From Polynucleobacter sp. MWH-CaK5 (GTDB lineage Bacteria > Pseudomonadota > Gammaproteobacteria > Burkholderiales > Burkholderiaceae), in contig NZ_CP061299.1 in assembly GCF_018687615.1 (NCBI RefSeq), positions 310,001-374,000 on the forward strand: DNA of 64,000 nucleotides, in the 5' to 3' direction. Positions within the stretch are counted from its first letter, which is position 1, and each line of letters begins with the position of its first letter. Shown here one piece after another: positions 40,858-49,929 of this stretch. A program made the translations under genes and the position numbers. The notes beneath the pieces are model-generated. The model saw only the letters and a list, made by a program, of their open reading frames with translations, ran no database searches and was not told the origin of the DNA.

Positions 40858-41565
40858 ATGAGTTTGAATAGAGACATCGTTTTAAAGGGCGCCAAAGACG
40901 CATTTGGAGCCCCTGCTGCTATTTTGTTTGCAGGGATGTTGGGTTTTGGTGCGATGGGGCAGGCCAATGGCCTAGATATTTGGCTAACCAGCGCCACCAG
41001 CTTTTTTATGTTCGCACTCCCTGGTCAGGTGGTGCTCGTCGAGTTGCTCGTCTTGAGTGCCTCGGGTGTCACGATTGCGATTGCTGTGACACTCACGGCC
41101 ACGAGATTCTTCACGATGTGTTTAACGCTCTTTCCACAATTCCCTGAAAAGCAGCGCAGTTCTTTCTATTACTTGGTGGTCCATTTTGTGGCGATGACGG
41201 CATGGGCTGTGTCCATGAGAGATTTTCCAAAAATGAAAGCAGAGGATCGTCTTTCTTATTTCACGGGATTTGCTTTTGTATGTTGGGCTGTATCAACGCC
41301 AGCAACCGTGTTGGGTTACATGGTCGCAGGACAAGTACCAAGTTATATCAATTTGGGTTTGGTGTTCATTAATCCACTCTTTTTCTTATTGACCTTCACT
41401 GAAGTAAAGCCAAGAGGCAATCGCATCGCAATTTTATTGGGTGCCCCAATTGGCTTACTCTCATATTTATGGTTCCCTGATTACTCCTTATTGATCGCTG
41501 GAATTGTGGGTGGCACGATTGCCTACATGATTGATAAACACTTTAGGAATAAACAACATGCTTGA
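40858..41565 (+). CDS. azlC: AzlC family branched-chain amino acid exporter subunit
   Basis: 235 residues, about six to eight membrane helices; starts with KGAKDAFGAPAAILFAGMLGFGAMG, the AzlC-type N-terminus (quoted: KDAFGAPAAILFAGMLGFG). With AzlD it forms a two-subunit exporter of branched-chain amino acids (like YgaZH). Its stop overlaps azlD. Confidence 0.88.
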   Translation: MSLNRDIVLKGAKDAFGAPAAILFAGMLGFGAMGQANGLDIWLTSATSFFMFALPGQVVLVELLVLSASGVTIAIAVTLTATRFFTMCLTLFPQFPEKQRSSFYYLVVHFVAMTAWAVSMRDFPKMKAEDRLSYFTGFAFVCWAVSTPATVLGYMVAGQVPSYINLGLVFINPLFFLLTFTEVKPRGNRIAILLGAPIGLLSYLWFPDYSLLIAGIVGGTIAYMIDKHFRNKQHA

Positions 41566-41929
41566 GCCGTCAGAACTAAGCACCATGTTCAATGATGCCG
41601 GTATGTGGGCTGCTTTGATAGCGGCTTGTATCGGAACTTATTTTTGGCGTGGTTTGGGTGTTTATTTCTCTGGAAAAATAAGCCAAGACAGTGAATTGTT
41701 CAAATGGTTATCAGCAGTCACTTATGCGATGGTGGCAGCATTAACCCTCCGTATTATTTTGTTGCCGGTGGGTTTGCTTGGCACTGTGCCAATTTATATT
41801 CGTTTGGCGGTGAGCATTGTGGCGCTCATCATCATGTATTCAAAACCAGGTGAGCGCATGATTCCAGCATTGCTGGTGGGAACTTTTAGTTTGGTGTTGT
41901 ACGGATTGGTGATGAACTTTTTGGGTTGA
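41558..41929 (+). CDS. azlD: AzlD family branched-chain amino acid exporter subunit
   Basis: 123 residues from the ATG at 41558, overlapping the last 8 bases of azlC. Four hydrophobic segments; GTYFWRGLGVYFSGKI and ALLVGTFSLVLYG match the AzlD pattern. The longer frame from 41531 has no ribosome site. Small partner of AzlC. Confidence 0.86.
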   Translation: MLEPSELSTMFNDAGMWAALIAACIGTYFWRGLGVYFSGKISQDSELFKWLSAVTYAMVAALTLRIILLPVGLLGTVPIYIRLAVSIVALIIMYSKPGERMIPALLVGTFSLVLYGLVMNFLG

Positions 41930-41967
41930 TCACCAACCGCATAGAGCTTTAAATCAATTAATAAAAA

Positions 41968-42156
41968 TTAATCTTTTTTACAAGTTTTAATACCTAGTAA
42001 TGGGTAGGCTGGGCAAAAACGAAACACGCCCGTAGCGATTGGCAATAAACCAATCCAACCCCAATTACCAATCACACCAATGATTGCCAAAACAACCAAA
42101 AGTGCTCCAATCACGATGCGTAAAGTGCGGTCAATTCCGCCGACGTTGCATTGCAT
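41968..42156 (-). CDS. DUF2892 inner-membrane protein
   Basis: 62 residues from the ATG at 42156 with AAGGAG upstream. MQCNVGGIDRTLRIVIGAL is the typical DUF2892 opening (the membrane part of YgaP); two helices and two late Cys (FCPAYPL, TCKKD). It follows the ArsR-type regulator by 10 bases, like the YgaV-YgaP pair of E. coli but without the rhodanese domain. Confidence 0.88.
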   Translation of the reverse strand: MQCNVGGIDRTLRIVIGALLVVLAIIGVIGNWGWIGLLPIATGVFRFCPAYPLLGIKTCKKD

Positions 42157-42166
42157 AAACTTCTCC

Positions 42167-42505
42167 TTATTTGCCACAGTAGCTGGCGTACAACAATTCC
42201 ATCACAGACATCGCGATGGGGCTCGAAATTGTGTAATAAATGTGTTTGCCATCTCGGCGTGTTGATACAACACCTTCTTCACGAAGCACGGCCAGTTGTT
42301 GTGACAAAGTGGGCTGTTGAATATTGGTGACTTCTTCTAATTCGCCAACGCGTTTTTCACCTTGGCTTAACTGGCATAACAACATCAAGCGATCACGATT
42401 GGCCAATGTTTTCATCATGCGACAGGCTTTGTCGGCGTTCTCTCTCATGGCAGCAATGTCAAACTGCATACTTTCGTTTGTTGATAGTTTTTCTTTTGCG
42501 TCCAT
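42167..42505 (-). CDS. ArsR/SmtB family regulator (BigR/YgaV-like)
   Basis: 112 residues from the ATG at 42505 (a TTG at 42517 also opens the frame). Winged-helix with VGELEEVTNIQQPTLSQQLAVLREEGVV (in parts VGELEEVTNIQQ, PTLSQQLAVLREEGVV) and wing RRDGKHIYYTI. Cys residues at the first helix (KACRMMK) and near the end (LYASYCGK) match the pair that senses persulfide in BigR/SqrR/YgaV. With the DUF2892 gene this suggests sulfide stress control, inferred. Confidence 0.85.
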   Translation of the reverse strand: MDAKEKLSTNESMQFDIAAMRENADKACRMMKTLANRDRLMLLCQLSQGEKRVGELEEVTNIQQPTLSQQLAVLREEGVVSTRRDGKHIYYTISSPIAMSVMELLYASYCGK

Positions 42506-42542
42506 CAAGTTCACCAATTGATTAATTAATTATTTACATTAT

Positions 42543-42552
42543 ATATTAATAT
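42543..42552. promoter_or_regulatory. ATATTAATAT palindrome before arsR-like gene
   Basis: Perfect 10-bp AT palindrome inside a longer AT-rich stretch, about 38 bp upstream of the regulator start. ArsR-family operators are often such AT-rich inverted repeats. Confidence 0.4.
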
Positions 42553-42701
42553 TAACTATTCATTCAGATTAATAAAAGACTATCTTTGTCGCTGTTCTTC
42601 AAGGGTTCTTGGTTAAAAGAGACAGCTATTGGCGGACTAAAAGACCAATTTAAGGTATCGTACAAAGTCTTAAAAAACATAAATTTTCATAGGAGAGCAC
42701 C

Positions 42702-43109
42702 ATGCCAAGTCAAAAAGCTTATTTAAATCAATCAGATGTACAAAAAATATTGGCCGCGGCCAATGCTCATGCTGAGAAAAATAATTGGGCAGTATCAATC
42801 GCAGTGGTAGACGATGGCGGCCATTTATTGGGCTTCACACGCCGTGACAACTGCCCACCTGTGTCTGCTTATATTGCTCAAGAAAAAGGCCGTGCATCAG
42901 CTTTAGGACGTCGTGAGAGCAAAATCTATGAAGATGTGATCAATGGTGGTCGTTATTCATTTTTAAATGCCACAGCAGTTCTTCAAGGAACGCTTGAGGG
43001 TGGTGTGAACATCGTGGTCGATGGTCAAACGATTGGTGCTGTTGGTGTTTCAGGCGTTAAGTCAAATGAAGACGCTGAAATCGCTAAGGCTGGTATCTCA
43101 GCTCTTTAA
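42702..43109 (+). CDS. GlcG/HbpS family heme-binding-like protein
   Basis: 135 residues. The pattern DVQKILAAANAHAEKNNWAVSIAVVDDGGHLLGFTRRD (quoted only as AVVDDGGHLLGFTRRD), SAYIAQEKGRASALGRRES and GAVGVSGVKSNEDAEIAKAG is diagnostic of GlcG/DUF336. Members bind heme or act in cofactor handling; exact role unclear. AGGAGAG site upstream. Confidence 0.88.
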   Translation: MPSQKAYLNQSDVQKILAAANAHAEKNNWAVSIAVVDDGGHLLGFTRRDNCPPVSAYIAQEKGRASALGRRESKIYEDVINGGRYSFLNATAVLQGTLEGGVNIVVDGQTIGAVGVSGVKSNEDAEIAKAGISAL

Positions 43110-43151
43110 GAAGCGATTAGTCAAGCAGTTAAGTAATAAATCAGTGCTAAA

Positions 43152-43185
43152 TACTCACAGGCCTCATAATAGAGCCCTGTGAGTA
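43152..43185 (+). promoter_or_regulatory. hairpin burying the rhlE start codon
   Basis: TACTCACAGG (43152-43161) pairs perfectly with CCTGTGAGTA (43176-43185). The GTG start of rhlE (43179-43181) lies in the right arm, and AGAG (a weak ribosome site) lies in the loop. The structure could gate translation, for example by temperature or by the helicase itself. Confidence 0.5.
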
Positions 43186-44552
43186 CAGAACAAACCAATA
43201 CCCCCCCAAGTTTTACCGATTTCGGATTTTCCGAACCAATCCTGCGCGCTGTTTTAGAGCAGGGCTATACAACGCCCACGCCGATTCAAGCGCAAGCGAT
43301 GCCCCATGTCTTGAAAGGTCAAGATGTGATGGGTGCTGCGCAAACTGGCACAGGCAAAACTGCCGCATTTGTTTTGCCGATTTTGCAAAACATTTTGCCT
43401 TTAGCCAGCAGCAGTGCATCTCCTGCTAGACACCCGATACGCGCTTTGGTTTTAACCCCAACCCGTGAGTTGGCAGATCAGGTGGCTGATAACGCATTTA
43501 AATACGCCAAGTACACAGACATCAGAACAGCCGTTGTGTTTGGTGGTGTTGATATGTCTGCTCAAACAAGTTTATTGCGCTCTGGTGTTGAGCTGTTGAT
43601 TGCAACACCAGGTCGTTTACTAGATCACATTGGTCAAAAAACTGCGAATCTATCTCAAGTTCAAATTTTGATTTTGGATGAAGCAGACCGCATGTTGGAT
43701 ATGGGCTTCTTGCCAGATCTTCAGCGCATCATTGGTTTGATCCCTGCAAAACGTCAGACACTTTTGTTCTCGGCCACTTTTTCACCAGAGATTAAAAAAT
43801 TAGCGCAAAGCTATTTGCGTGATCCAGTGACCATTGAGGTCGCAAGACAAAATGCTGCTGCAGATACGGTTCGCCAAGTGATACACATGGTGCCATCTGA
43901 GCAAAAGAAAGATGCGGTCATCAAAGTTTTAAAAGCCCGTATTCAGCAAGGTTTGACTCGTCAGGCCATCGTGTTCACCAATAGTCGTATTGGTTGCGGC
44001 AAATTGGCCAGTGCTTTAGAGCGCAGCGGTATCAAAGCTGGCGCGATTCATGGTGACAAGAGTCAGATTGAACGCATGCAAATCTTAGAGTCTTTCAAAA
44101 AAGGCACGATGGATGTTTTGGTTGCTACTGATGTGGCAGCACGAGGCCTTGATATTGCAGACATGCCTTGTGTGATCAATCATGAGTTGCCATTCAATGC
44201 TGAGGATTACGTGCATCGCATCGGTCGTACTGGTCGCGCAGGTGCTCAGGGTGATGCGATTGCATTGGTCGATGCTTCTGAAGAAAGACTATTAGCTGAT
44301 ATTGAGAAGTTAATGAATCGCAAGCTTTTACGTTTACCAGTACCAGATCCTGCCAATGGTCCGGCTGGAGATCCATTCTTCTATATGCCTTATCAAGCAT
44401 CCGCTGCAAAAGACGAAAAACAATCAACACCTGGTCAAGCTGAAACAAGTGCTCAGGCGACAACTCAAACTGCCTCTCCGGCAACTAGCAAGCCATCTAT
44501 TCAGCCTGGCGGTAAGCCAAGAGCTGCTCTATTGGGCGGTTTTAAAAAATAA
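43179..44552 (+). CDS. rhlE: DEAD-box ATP-dependent RNA helicase RhlE
   Basis: 457 residues. Q-motif (FTDFGFSEPILRAV), AQTGTGKTAAF, PTRELADQ, TPGRLLDH, DEADRMLDMGF, FSATF, then ATDVAARGLDIADM and HRIGRTGRAG. RhlE-type helicases unwind RNA in ribosome assembly and RNA turnover. The C-terminal tail is Ala/Thr/Gln-rich. The GTG start is forced: an in-frame TAG lies three codons upstream and no other start follows before the Q-motif. See the start-codon hairpin. Confidence 0.93.
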   Translation: MSTEQTNTPPSFTDFGFSEPILRAVLEQGYTTPTPIQAQAMPHVLKGQDVMGAAQTGTGKTAAFVLPILQNILPLASSSASPARHPIRALVLTPTRELADQVADNAFKYAKYTDIRTAVVFGGVDMSAQTSLLRSGVELLIATPGRLLDHIGQKTANLSQVQILILDEADRMLDMGFLPDLQRIIGLIPAKRQTLLFSATFSPEIKKLAQSYLRDPVTIEVARQNAAADTVRQVIHMVPSEQKKDAVIKVLKARIQQGLTRQAIVFTNSRIGCGKLASALERSGIKAGAIHGDKSQIERMQILESFKKGTMDVLVATDVAARGLDIADMPCVINHELPFNAEDYVHRIGRTGRAGAQGDAIALVDASEERLLADIEKLMNRKLLRLPVPDPANGPAGDPFFYMPYQASAAKDEKQSTPGQAETSAQATTQTASPATSKPSIQPGGKPRAALLGGFKK

Positions 44553-44601
44553 GCTGTGGTTAAAGCTGCAGTGAAAGCTGCAATTAAAGCCACATTTAAA
44601 T

Positions 44602-45516
44602 TTACAAGCAGGTTTTTCTGTAATGCTCAACAGCGGTTTCTAACCACTGTTTGATCATTGATTCGTTGATCATTGATTCATTGATTGTTGAATCGCTAAA
44701 TTGAGAGCTATCAGAGCCCTGTTTAAAAAGTTCAGGCTCATCTAATCCCAAATGTCGCGCAGCAGCTTGAAGGGCTTCTAATGCTTCACCAGGGGTATTG
44801 CAAGCAATCGCAGTTGCATTGGTTTGTTTGCTGAGCTTCTCATGGTTGTCATCTCGCACCAAGGGCAGGTGAAGGTAATGGGGTTGAGGGTAGCCCAGTT
44901 GTTTTTGTAAATAAATTTGCCTTGCGGTGTTGTCCAATAAATCTTCACCTCTGACCACGTGTGTGATTCCTTGGAGGTAGTCATCCACAACCACCGCCAG
45001 TTGATAGGTGAATACTCTGTCTGAGCGCCTTAAGACAAAATCACCCACGGATGATTCAATCTCAGGGTCTGTGACCAATAAACGCCAAGCGCATGGTTCA
45101 GCGACCTCTTTTAAATTGCGGCAGCTTCCTGGGTAGACCAATTCACCATGCCGATCTTTCCTTTTACCCAAACGCAGTAATTGATCTTCGATTTGTTTGC
45201 GCGTGCATCGACAGCCATAAGCCTTTTTTTCTTGCAACAATTGATTCAATGCTGATTCGTAGAAATGGCTTCGTTTTGATTGATATTCAATCTCTTCATC
45301 CCAATGCAAACCGCAATTGAGCAGTTGTTGAATGATGATTTTGTCGGCGCCTGGAACGCACCTTGGTAAATCAAGGTCCTCGATCCTTAAAAGCCACTTT
45401 CCTTGATGTGCTCGGGCGTCAAGCCAACTGCCTAGGGCTGTTGCGAGCGACCCGGCGTGGAGAGCTCCTGTGGGTGAGGGTGCGAAGCGACCGCAATATT
45501 GGGATTTTAAGCTCAT
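44602..45516 (-). CDS. gluQ: glutamyl-Q tRNA(Asp) synthetase
   Basis: 304 residues. GRFAPSPTGALHAGSLATAL holds the HIGH-like box; RIEDLD follows; zinc ligands CRCTRKQIE and YPGSCR; KLSKQ replaces KMSKS. No anticodon-binding domain. It attaches Glu to queuosine of tRNA-Asp, so fits with queC and queG nearby. Near the C-terminus a 15-bp tandem repeat (44653-44697) encodes INESM twice. Confidence 0.94.
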   Translation of the reverse strand: MSLKSQYCGRFAPSPTGALHAGSLATALGSWLDARAHQGKWLLRIEDLDLPRCVPGADKIIIQQLLNCGLHWDEEIEYQSKRSHFYESALNQLLQEKKAYGCRCTRKQIEDQLLRLGKRKDRHGELVYPGSCRNLKEVAEPCAWRLLVTDPEIESSVGDFVLRRSDRVFTYQLAVVVDDYLQGITHVVRGEDLLDNTARQIYLQKQLGYPQPHYLHLPLVRDDNHEKLSKQTNATAIACNTPGEALEALQAAARHLGLDEPELFKQGSDSSQFSDSTINESMINESMIKQWLETAVEHYRKTCL

Positions 45517-45651
45517 AAATTTTGTAGACGATGCCTACTTAGATAAAGCTGGTGAAATGTATTCTTTTTTAAGTTAAATGAGTTAATTTTACTAAGTAGT
45601 GCAGGTATGTTTTGGATGTATCATTGAACCATCTTACACAATACAAACACA

Positions 45652-46335
45652 ATGAAAACATTTATTTCGGCTTTTCGAAAGGCTGTTCTTTCTCCCGCAA
45701 AAGCTAAAACTTCTTATTCCCAATTTGCTGAAGATTTAATTATTCAATTCGAATTAAAAGATCAGCAATCTGAACCAATTTATGTTGATGTTGGTTGCAA
45801 TAATCCTCGCAGAGGGTCGAATACTTTTTTGCTTTACAAAAAAGGATGGAGAGGCTTGTTAATTGATTTGGAGTACGAAAAGATATTGGCTTGTAAATTG
45901 GCTCGACCTCGCGATAAAAGCATCCTTGCTGCAGTCAGTGATATTAAGGAGTTAGTTGATATATACAGTCAAAAATCTTTTTCTACCAACACCACAATTG
46001 CGCCAGAGTGTATTTCTGACACAAGTACTTATAAAAAGATTGGCCAAATTGAAACTAAAACATTAAATGAAATTCTTAAGGAAAATCAGATTCCTAAGTG
46101 TTTTTCATTTTTGAATATTGATGTTGAGGGGGTTGATTTTAAAGTTTTAAAAAGTCTCAATTTTGATGAATACCAGCCGGCTCTAATTTGTATAGAAAAC
46201 TGGGATTCACGTGGGGGCATTGATAAGATAGTTGCTAGTGAAACACATCAATATATCGTCCAGAAAAATTACAAGTTATGTGCTTGGTCTGGTCTTTCAA
46301 CTATCTATAAAAAAGATCCTAAGTTGTGTATTTAG
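45652..46335 (+). CDS. FkbM family methyltransferase
   Basis: 227 residues. SAM-binding loop YVDVGCNNPRRGSNT (about 41-55), WRGLLIDLE, and FLNIDVEGVDFKVLKSL (about 162-178), the FkbM signature. Probably O-methylates a sugar or lipid of the cell surface. Its DNA is clearly more AT-rich than gluQ and dnaE on either side, with many Lys/Ile/Asn codons, which suggests recent transfer. Alone, not in an operon. Confidence 0.87.
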   Translation: MKTFISAFRKAVLSPAKAKTSYSQFAEDLIIQFELKDQQSEPIYVDVGCNNPRRGSNTFLLYKKGWRGLLIDLEYEKILACKLARPRDKSILAAVSDIKELVDIYSQKSFSTNTTIAPECISDTSTYKKIGQIETKTLNEILKENQIPKCFSFLNIDVEGVDFKVLKSLNFDEYQPALICIENWDSRGGIDKIVASETHQYIVQKNYKLCAWSGLSTIYKKDPKLCI

Positions 46336-46391
46336 GATTACCCGCATTGATTTTATTTTTTTGAAAGTATCTTTGAGTTTCTAGTTACCTA

Positions 46392-49300
46392 ATGTCGCCT
46401 ACCACTAACTTTGTTCATTTGCGTCTTCACTCCGAATATTCGATTGTGGATGGGGCTGTGCGCATAGATGATGCCATTGCTGCCGTGGTTAAAGATCAAA
46501 TGGGTGCATTGGCTCTGACCGATTTGAGCAATGTGTTTGGTTTGGTTAAATTCTATCAAGCCGCACGCAAAGAGGGTATTAAACCTATTATTGGTAGTGA
46601 TGTTTGGATCACCAATGCCGAAGATAGAGATAAACCATTCAGATTGCAGTTGTTGGTAAAAAGTCATCAGGGTTATTTGAATTTATGCGAGCTATTAACC
46701 AAGGCATCACTGACCAATCAATTCAAAGGTAGATCTGAAATTGATGAAACTTGGTTCAAACAGCATGCCGAAGGTTTGATTGCATTATCAGGTGCAAGGT
46801 TGGGCGATGTTGGACAGCATTTATTAGCAGCTCAACATGATGAAGCTGCTGCTTGCGCTAAGAAGTGGGCAAATTACTTTAAAGATTCTTTTTATATTGA
46901 AGTTCAGCGCGCCGGTCATCCTCAAGATGAGGCGCATCTTCATGAAGCTGTTCATTTGGCGAATGAACTTCAATTACCAGTAGTGGCAACGCATTCGATT
47001 CAGTTCATGAAGCCTTCTGACTTCAGGGCGCATGAGGCGCGCGTGTGTATTGCTGAAGGAGAAGTGCTCGGTAATCCTAAGCGCGCAAAAAAATTCACTT
47101 CTGAGCAGTACTTTAAAACGCAGGAAGAGATGCAAAAACTTTTTGCAGATTTGCCAGCAGCGATCACCAACAGTGTAGAAATTGCCAAGCGTTGTAATTT
47201 GTCATTGACCTTGGGCAAGCCTCAGTTGCCAGATTTTCCAGTGCCTGCGGGAATGACATTGGATGATTATTTAATGGAAAAAGCCATGGATGGCTTATCC
47301 AAGCATTTATTGCATTTGTATCCTGATGAGGCTGAAAGAGAAAAGCAGCGACCCAGTTATGAGGTACGTTTAAAGTTTGAGGCAAGAACCATTTCTCAAA
47401 TGGGTTTCCCAGGTTACTTTTTGATCGTTGCTGATTTTATTAACTGGGCAAAAAATAATGGTGTGCCAGTGGGCCCTGGTCGAGGCTCTGGGGCGGGCTC
47501 TCTAGTAGCTTACTCCTTAGGGATTACCGATCTAGATCCATTGAGATACAACTTGCTCTTTGAGCGATTCTTAAATCCTGAGCGCGTCTCCATGCCTGAC
47601 TTTGATATTGACTTCTGTCAGCACGGTCGTGATCGCGTGATTGCCTATGTAAAAGAAAAATATGGCAAAGATGCGGTCAGCCAAATTGCCACATTTGGCA
47701 CGATGGCAGCGCGTGCGGCGATACGAGATGTGGGACGTGTTCTAGAGCAACCATACGGATTTGTAGATGGCATCTCTAAACTGATTCCTAATAAACCAGG
47801 TCAGCAAGTCACGATTGAGCAAGCCAAAAAAGAAGAAAAGCTTTTGGCTGAACGCGAGTCTCGAGAGGAAGAAGTTAAACAATTATTGGGTTTGGCTCAA
47901 CAGTTAGAGGGCATGACCCGAAACGTTGGTATGCATGCTGGTGGCGTATTGATTGCTCCAGGCAAGCTCACAGATTTTTGTCCTTTGTATACCCAAGGCA
48001 GTAAAGATGGCAAAGAAGGTTCAGATTCTGGTGTGGTCAGTCAGTTTGACAAGGATGATGTTGAAGCGGTCGGCTTGGTCAAGTTTGACTTCTTGGGACT
48101 CACCACACTCACGATCTTGGATTGGGCTGAAAGATATATTCATCAGCTATACCCAGAGAAGAAAGATTGGCGTGTTGGTCAAGTGCCACTCGATGATCCT
48201 GCTGCATTTGAAATTTTAAAAAATGCCAATACGGTCGCAGTGTTCCAGTTAGAAAGCCGTGGCATGCAAGGCATGTTGCGTGAGGCAAAGCCTGACCGCT
48301 TTGAGGACATCATTGCCTTGGTGGCTTTGTATCGTCCAGGTCCGATGGATTTGATCCCATCGTTTATTGCGCGTAAACACGGCAAAGAACAAGTGCATTA
48401 CCCAGACCCACGTGTTGAACCGGTTCTAAGAGAAACCTACGGCATCATGGTTTATCAAGAGCAGGTGATGCAGATGGCGCAGATCATTGGCGGTTATTCA
48501 CTGGGTGGCGCTGACTTATTGCGTCGTGCCATGGGTAAGAAAAAGCCTGAAGAGATGGCTGAGCATCGTCAATTATTCAGAGATGGTGCTGGCAAAAGTG
48601 GACTGAAGGCTGATAAGGCTGATGAAACTTTTGACTTGATGGAAAAGTTTGCGGGCTACGGTTTTAATAAATCACATGCCGCAGCCTATGCATTGTTGGC
48701 TTATCACACGGCTTGGTTAAAGGCACATTACCCAGCTGAATTTATTGCAGCCAACATGTCATTGGCGATGGATGACACCGATAAAGTAAAAATACTTTAC
48801 GAAGATGCCTTGGCCAATAAGATCAAGATACTTCCTCCAGATGTGAACACCAGTGTTTATCGCTTCATGCCATTGCGTGAAGATCCTCAAAATAAAGAGC
48901 AGGCAGCCACCATGATCCGTTATGGCTTGGGTGCTATCAGAGGTTCTGGCGAAGGTGCAATTGAACAAATCGTTCAGGCAAGAGCAGAGGGTCCTTTCAA
49001 AGACCTGTTTGATTTTTGCTCTAGATTAGATCGTCGCGTGGTCAACCGTCGCACGATGGAAGCTTTGATTCGTGCTGGAGCGTTTGATTCTTTGTATGGC
49101 GGTTTTGACTCTCGAGCAACACTCTTGGCTTCTTTGCCAAGAGCGATGGAAGCTGCTGATCAAGCAGATGCCTCTGCACAGCAAGTGAGCTTATTTGACA
49201 TGGCGGGTTCTTCAGATGAGCATAAGCCAGAGTTGATCAAGGAAGATGCTTGGTTTGAGAAGCGTCGCTTACAAGAAGAAAAAGCTGCTTTAGGTTTGTA

Positions 49301-49898
49301 TTTAACTGGCCATTTGTTTGATGCTTATCGTGAAGAGGTCAGTCATTTTGTGAGAACCAAGTTAAATCAATTGACCGAAGGCAAGGATCGCTTGATTGCA
49401 GGCATCATGACTTCCACCAGAAGCATGATGGGCCCACGCGGTAAATTAATGATTGCAACGATTGATGATGGTTCAGCTCAAATAGAGATGACCATTTACA
49501 GCGAGCTATTTGAACCCAATAGACATTGGTTGAAAGAAGATGAATTGATCATCGCTAAGGTCGGTGTCACGCCTGATAAATTTTCAGGGGGCATGAGGGT
49601 TGTTGCTGAATCAATCATGGATGTGACGACGGCACGTTTAAAGTTTGCCAGAAGTTTGCATGTACAGCTTCAGCAGGGCATTGATCTTCCTAGATTCAAG
49701 CAGCAGGTCAGTGCCTTTGCAGGCAAAAATCAACAAGGCTTGATGATGACCGCAGATGTCATTTCAAATGGAACTGCCTGTTTAGTTCAGTTCCCTGATA
49801 CTTGGAAGATCTATCCTGATGATGAAAGTATCAGAAACTTGAGTGTGGCTTTGAATAAGTCAGGCGGGCAAGGGATGGTCGAAGTTAAGTACGCTTGA
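46392..49898 (+). CDS. dnaE: DNA polymerase III alpha subunit
   Basis: 1168 residues. PHP domain at the N-terminus (FVHLRLHSEYSIVDGAV), polymerase core with GPGRGSGAGSLVAYSLGITD (20 residues), the catalytic Asp pair in MPDFDIDFC (about 398), helix-hairpin-helix and OB-fold (LIAGIMTSTRSMMGPRGKLM) near the C-terminus. Main replicative polymerase. Length is typical for DnaE1. Monocistronic. Confidence 0.97.
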   Translation: MSPTTNFVHLRLHSEYSIVDGAVRIDDAIAAVVKDQMGALALTDLSNVFGLVKFYQAARKEGIKPIIGSDVWITNAEDRDKPFRLQLLVKSHQGYLNLCELLTKASLTNQFKGRSEIDETWFKQHAEGLIALSGARLGDVGQHLLAAQHDEAAACAKKWANYFKDSFYIEVQRAGHPQDEAHLHEAVHLANELQLPVVATHSIQFMKPSDFRAHEARVCIAEGEVLGNPKRAKKFTSEQYFKTQEEMQKLFADLPAAITNSVEIAKRCNLSLTLGKPQLPDFPVPAGMTLDDYLMEKAMDGLSKHLLHLYPDEAEREKQRPSYEVRLKFEARTISQMGFPGYFLIVADFINWAKNNGVPVGPGRGSGAGSLVAYSLGITDLDPLRYNLLFERFLNPERVSMPDFDIDFCQHGRDRVIAYVKEKYGKDAVSQIATFGTMAARAAIRDVGRVLEQPYGFVDGISKLIPNKPGQQVTIEQAKKEEKLLAERESREEEVKQLLGLAQQLEGMTRNVGMHAGGVLIAPGKLTDFCPLYTQGSKDGKEGSDSGVVSQFDKDDVEAVGLVKFDFLGLTTLTILDWAERYIHQLYPEKKDWRVGQVPLDDPAAFEILKNANTVAVFQLESRGMQGMLREAKPDRFEDIIALVALYRPGPMDLIPSFIARKHGKEQVHYPDPRVEPVLRETYGIMVYQEQVMQMAQIIGGYSLGGADLLRRAMGKKKPEEMAEHRQLFRDGAGKSGLKADKADETFDLMEKFAGYGFNKSHAAAYALLAYHTAWLKAHYPAEFIAANMSLAMDDTDKVKILYEDALANKIKILPPDVNTSVYRFMPLREDPQNKEQAATMIRYGLGAIRGSGEGAIEQIVQARAEGPFKDLFDFCSRLDRRVVNRRTMEALIRAGAFDSLYGGFDSRATLLASLPRAMEAADQADASAQQVSLFDMAGSSDEHKPELIKEDAWFEKRRLQEEKAALGLYLTGHLFDAYREEVSHFVRTKLNQLTEGKDRLIAGIMTSTRSMMGPRGKLMIATIDDGSAQIEMTIYSELFEPNRHWLKEDELIIAKVGVTPDKFSGGMRVVAESIMDVTTARLKFARSLHVQLQQGIDLPRFKQQVSAFAGKNQQGLMMTADVISNGTACLVQFPDTWKIYPDDESIRNLSVALNKSGGQGMVEVKYA

Positions 49899-49903
49899 TA
49901 AGG

Positions 49904-49925
49904 TACGCCTATCAGGCGTATTTAA
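49904..49925 (+). terminator. hairpin after dnaE
   Basis: TACGCCT, ATC loop, AGGCGTA followed by TTTAAGTTATT. The stem is short but complete, in the 31-bp gap between convergent genes. Confidence 0.5.
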
Positions 49926-49929
49926 GTTA

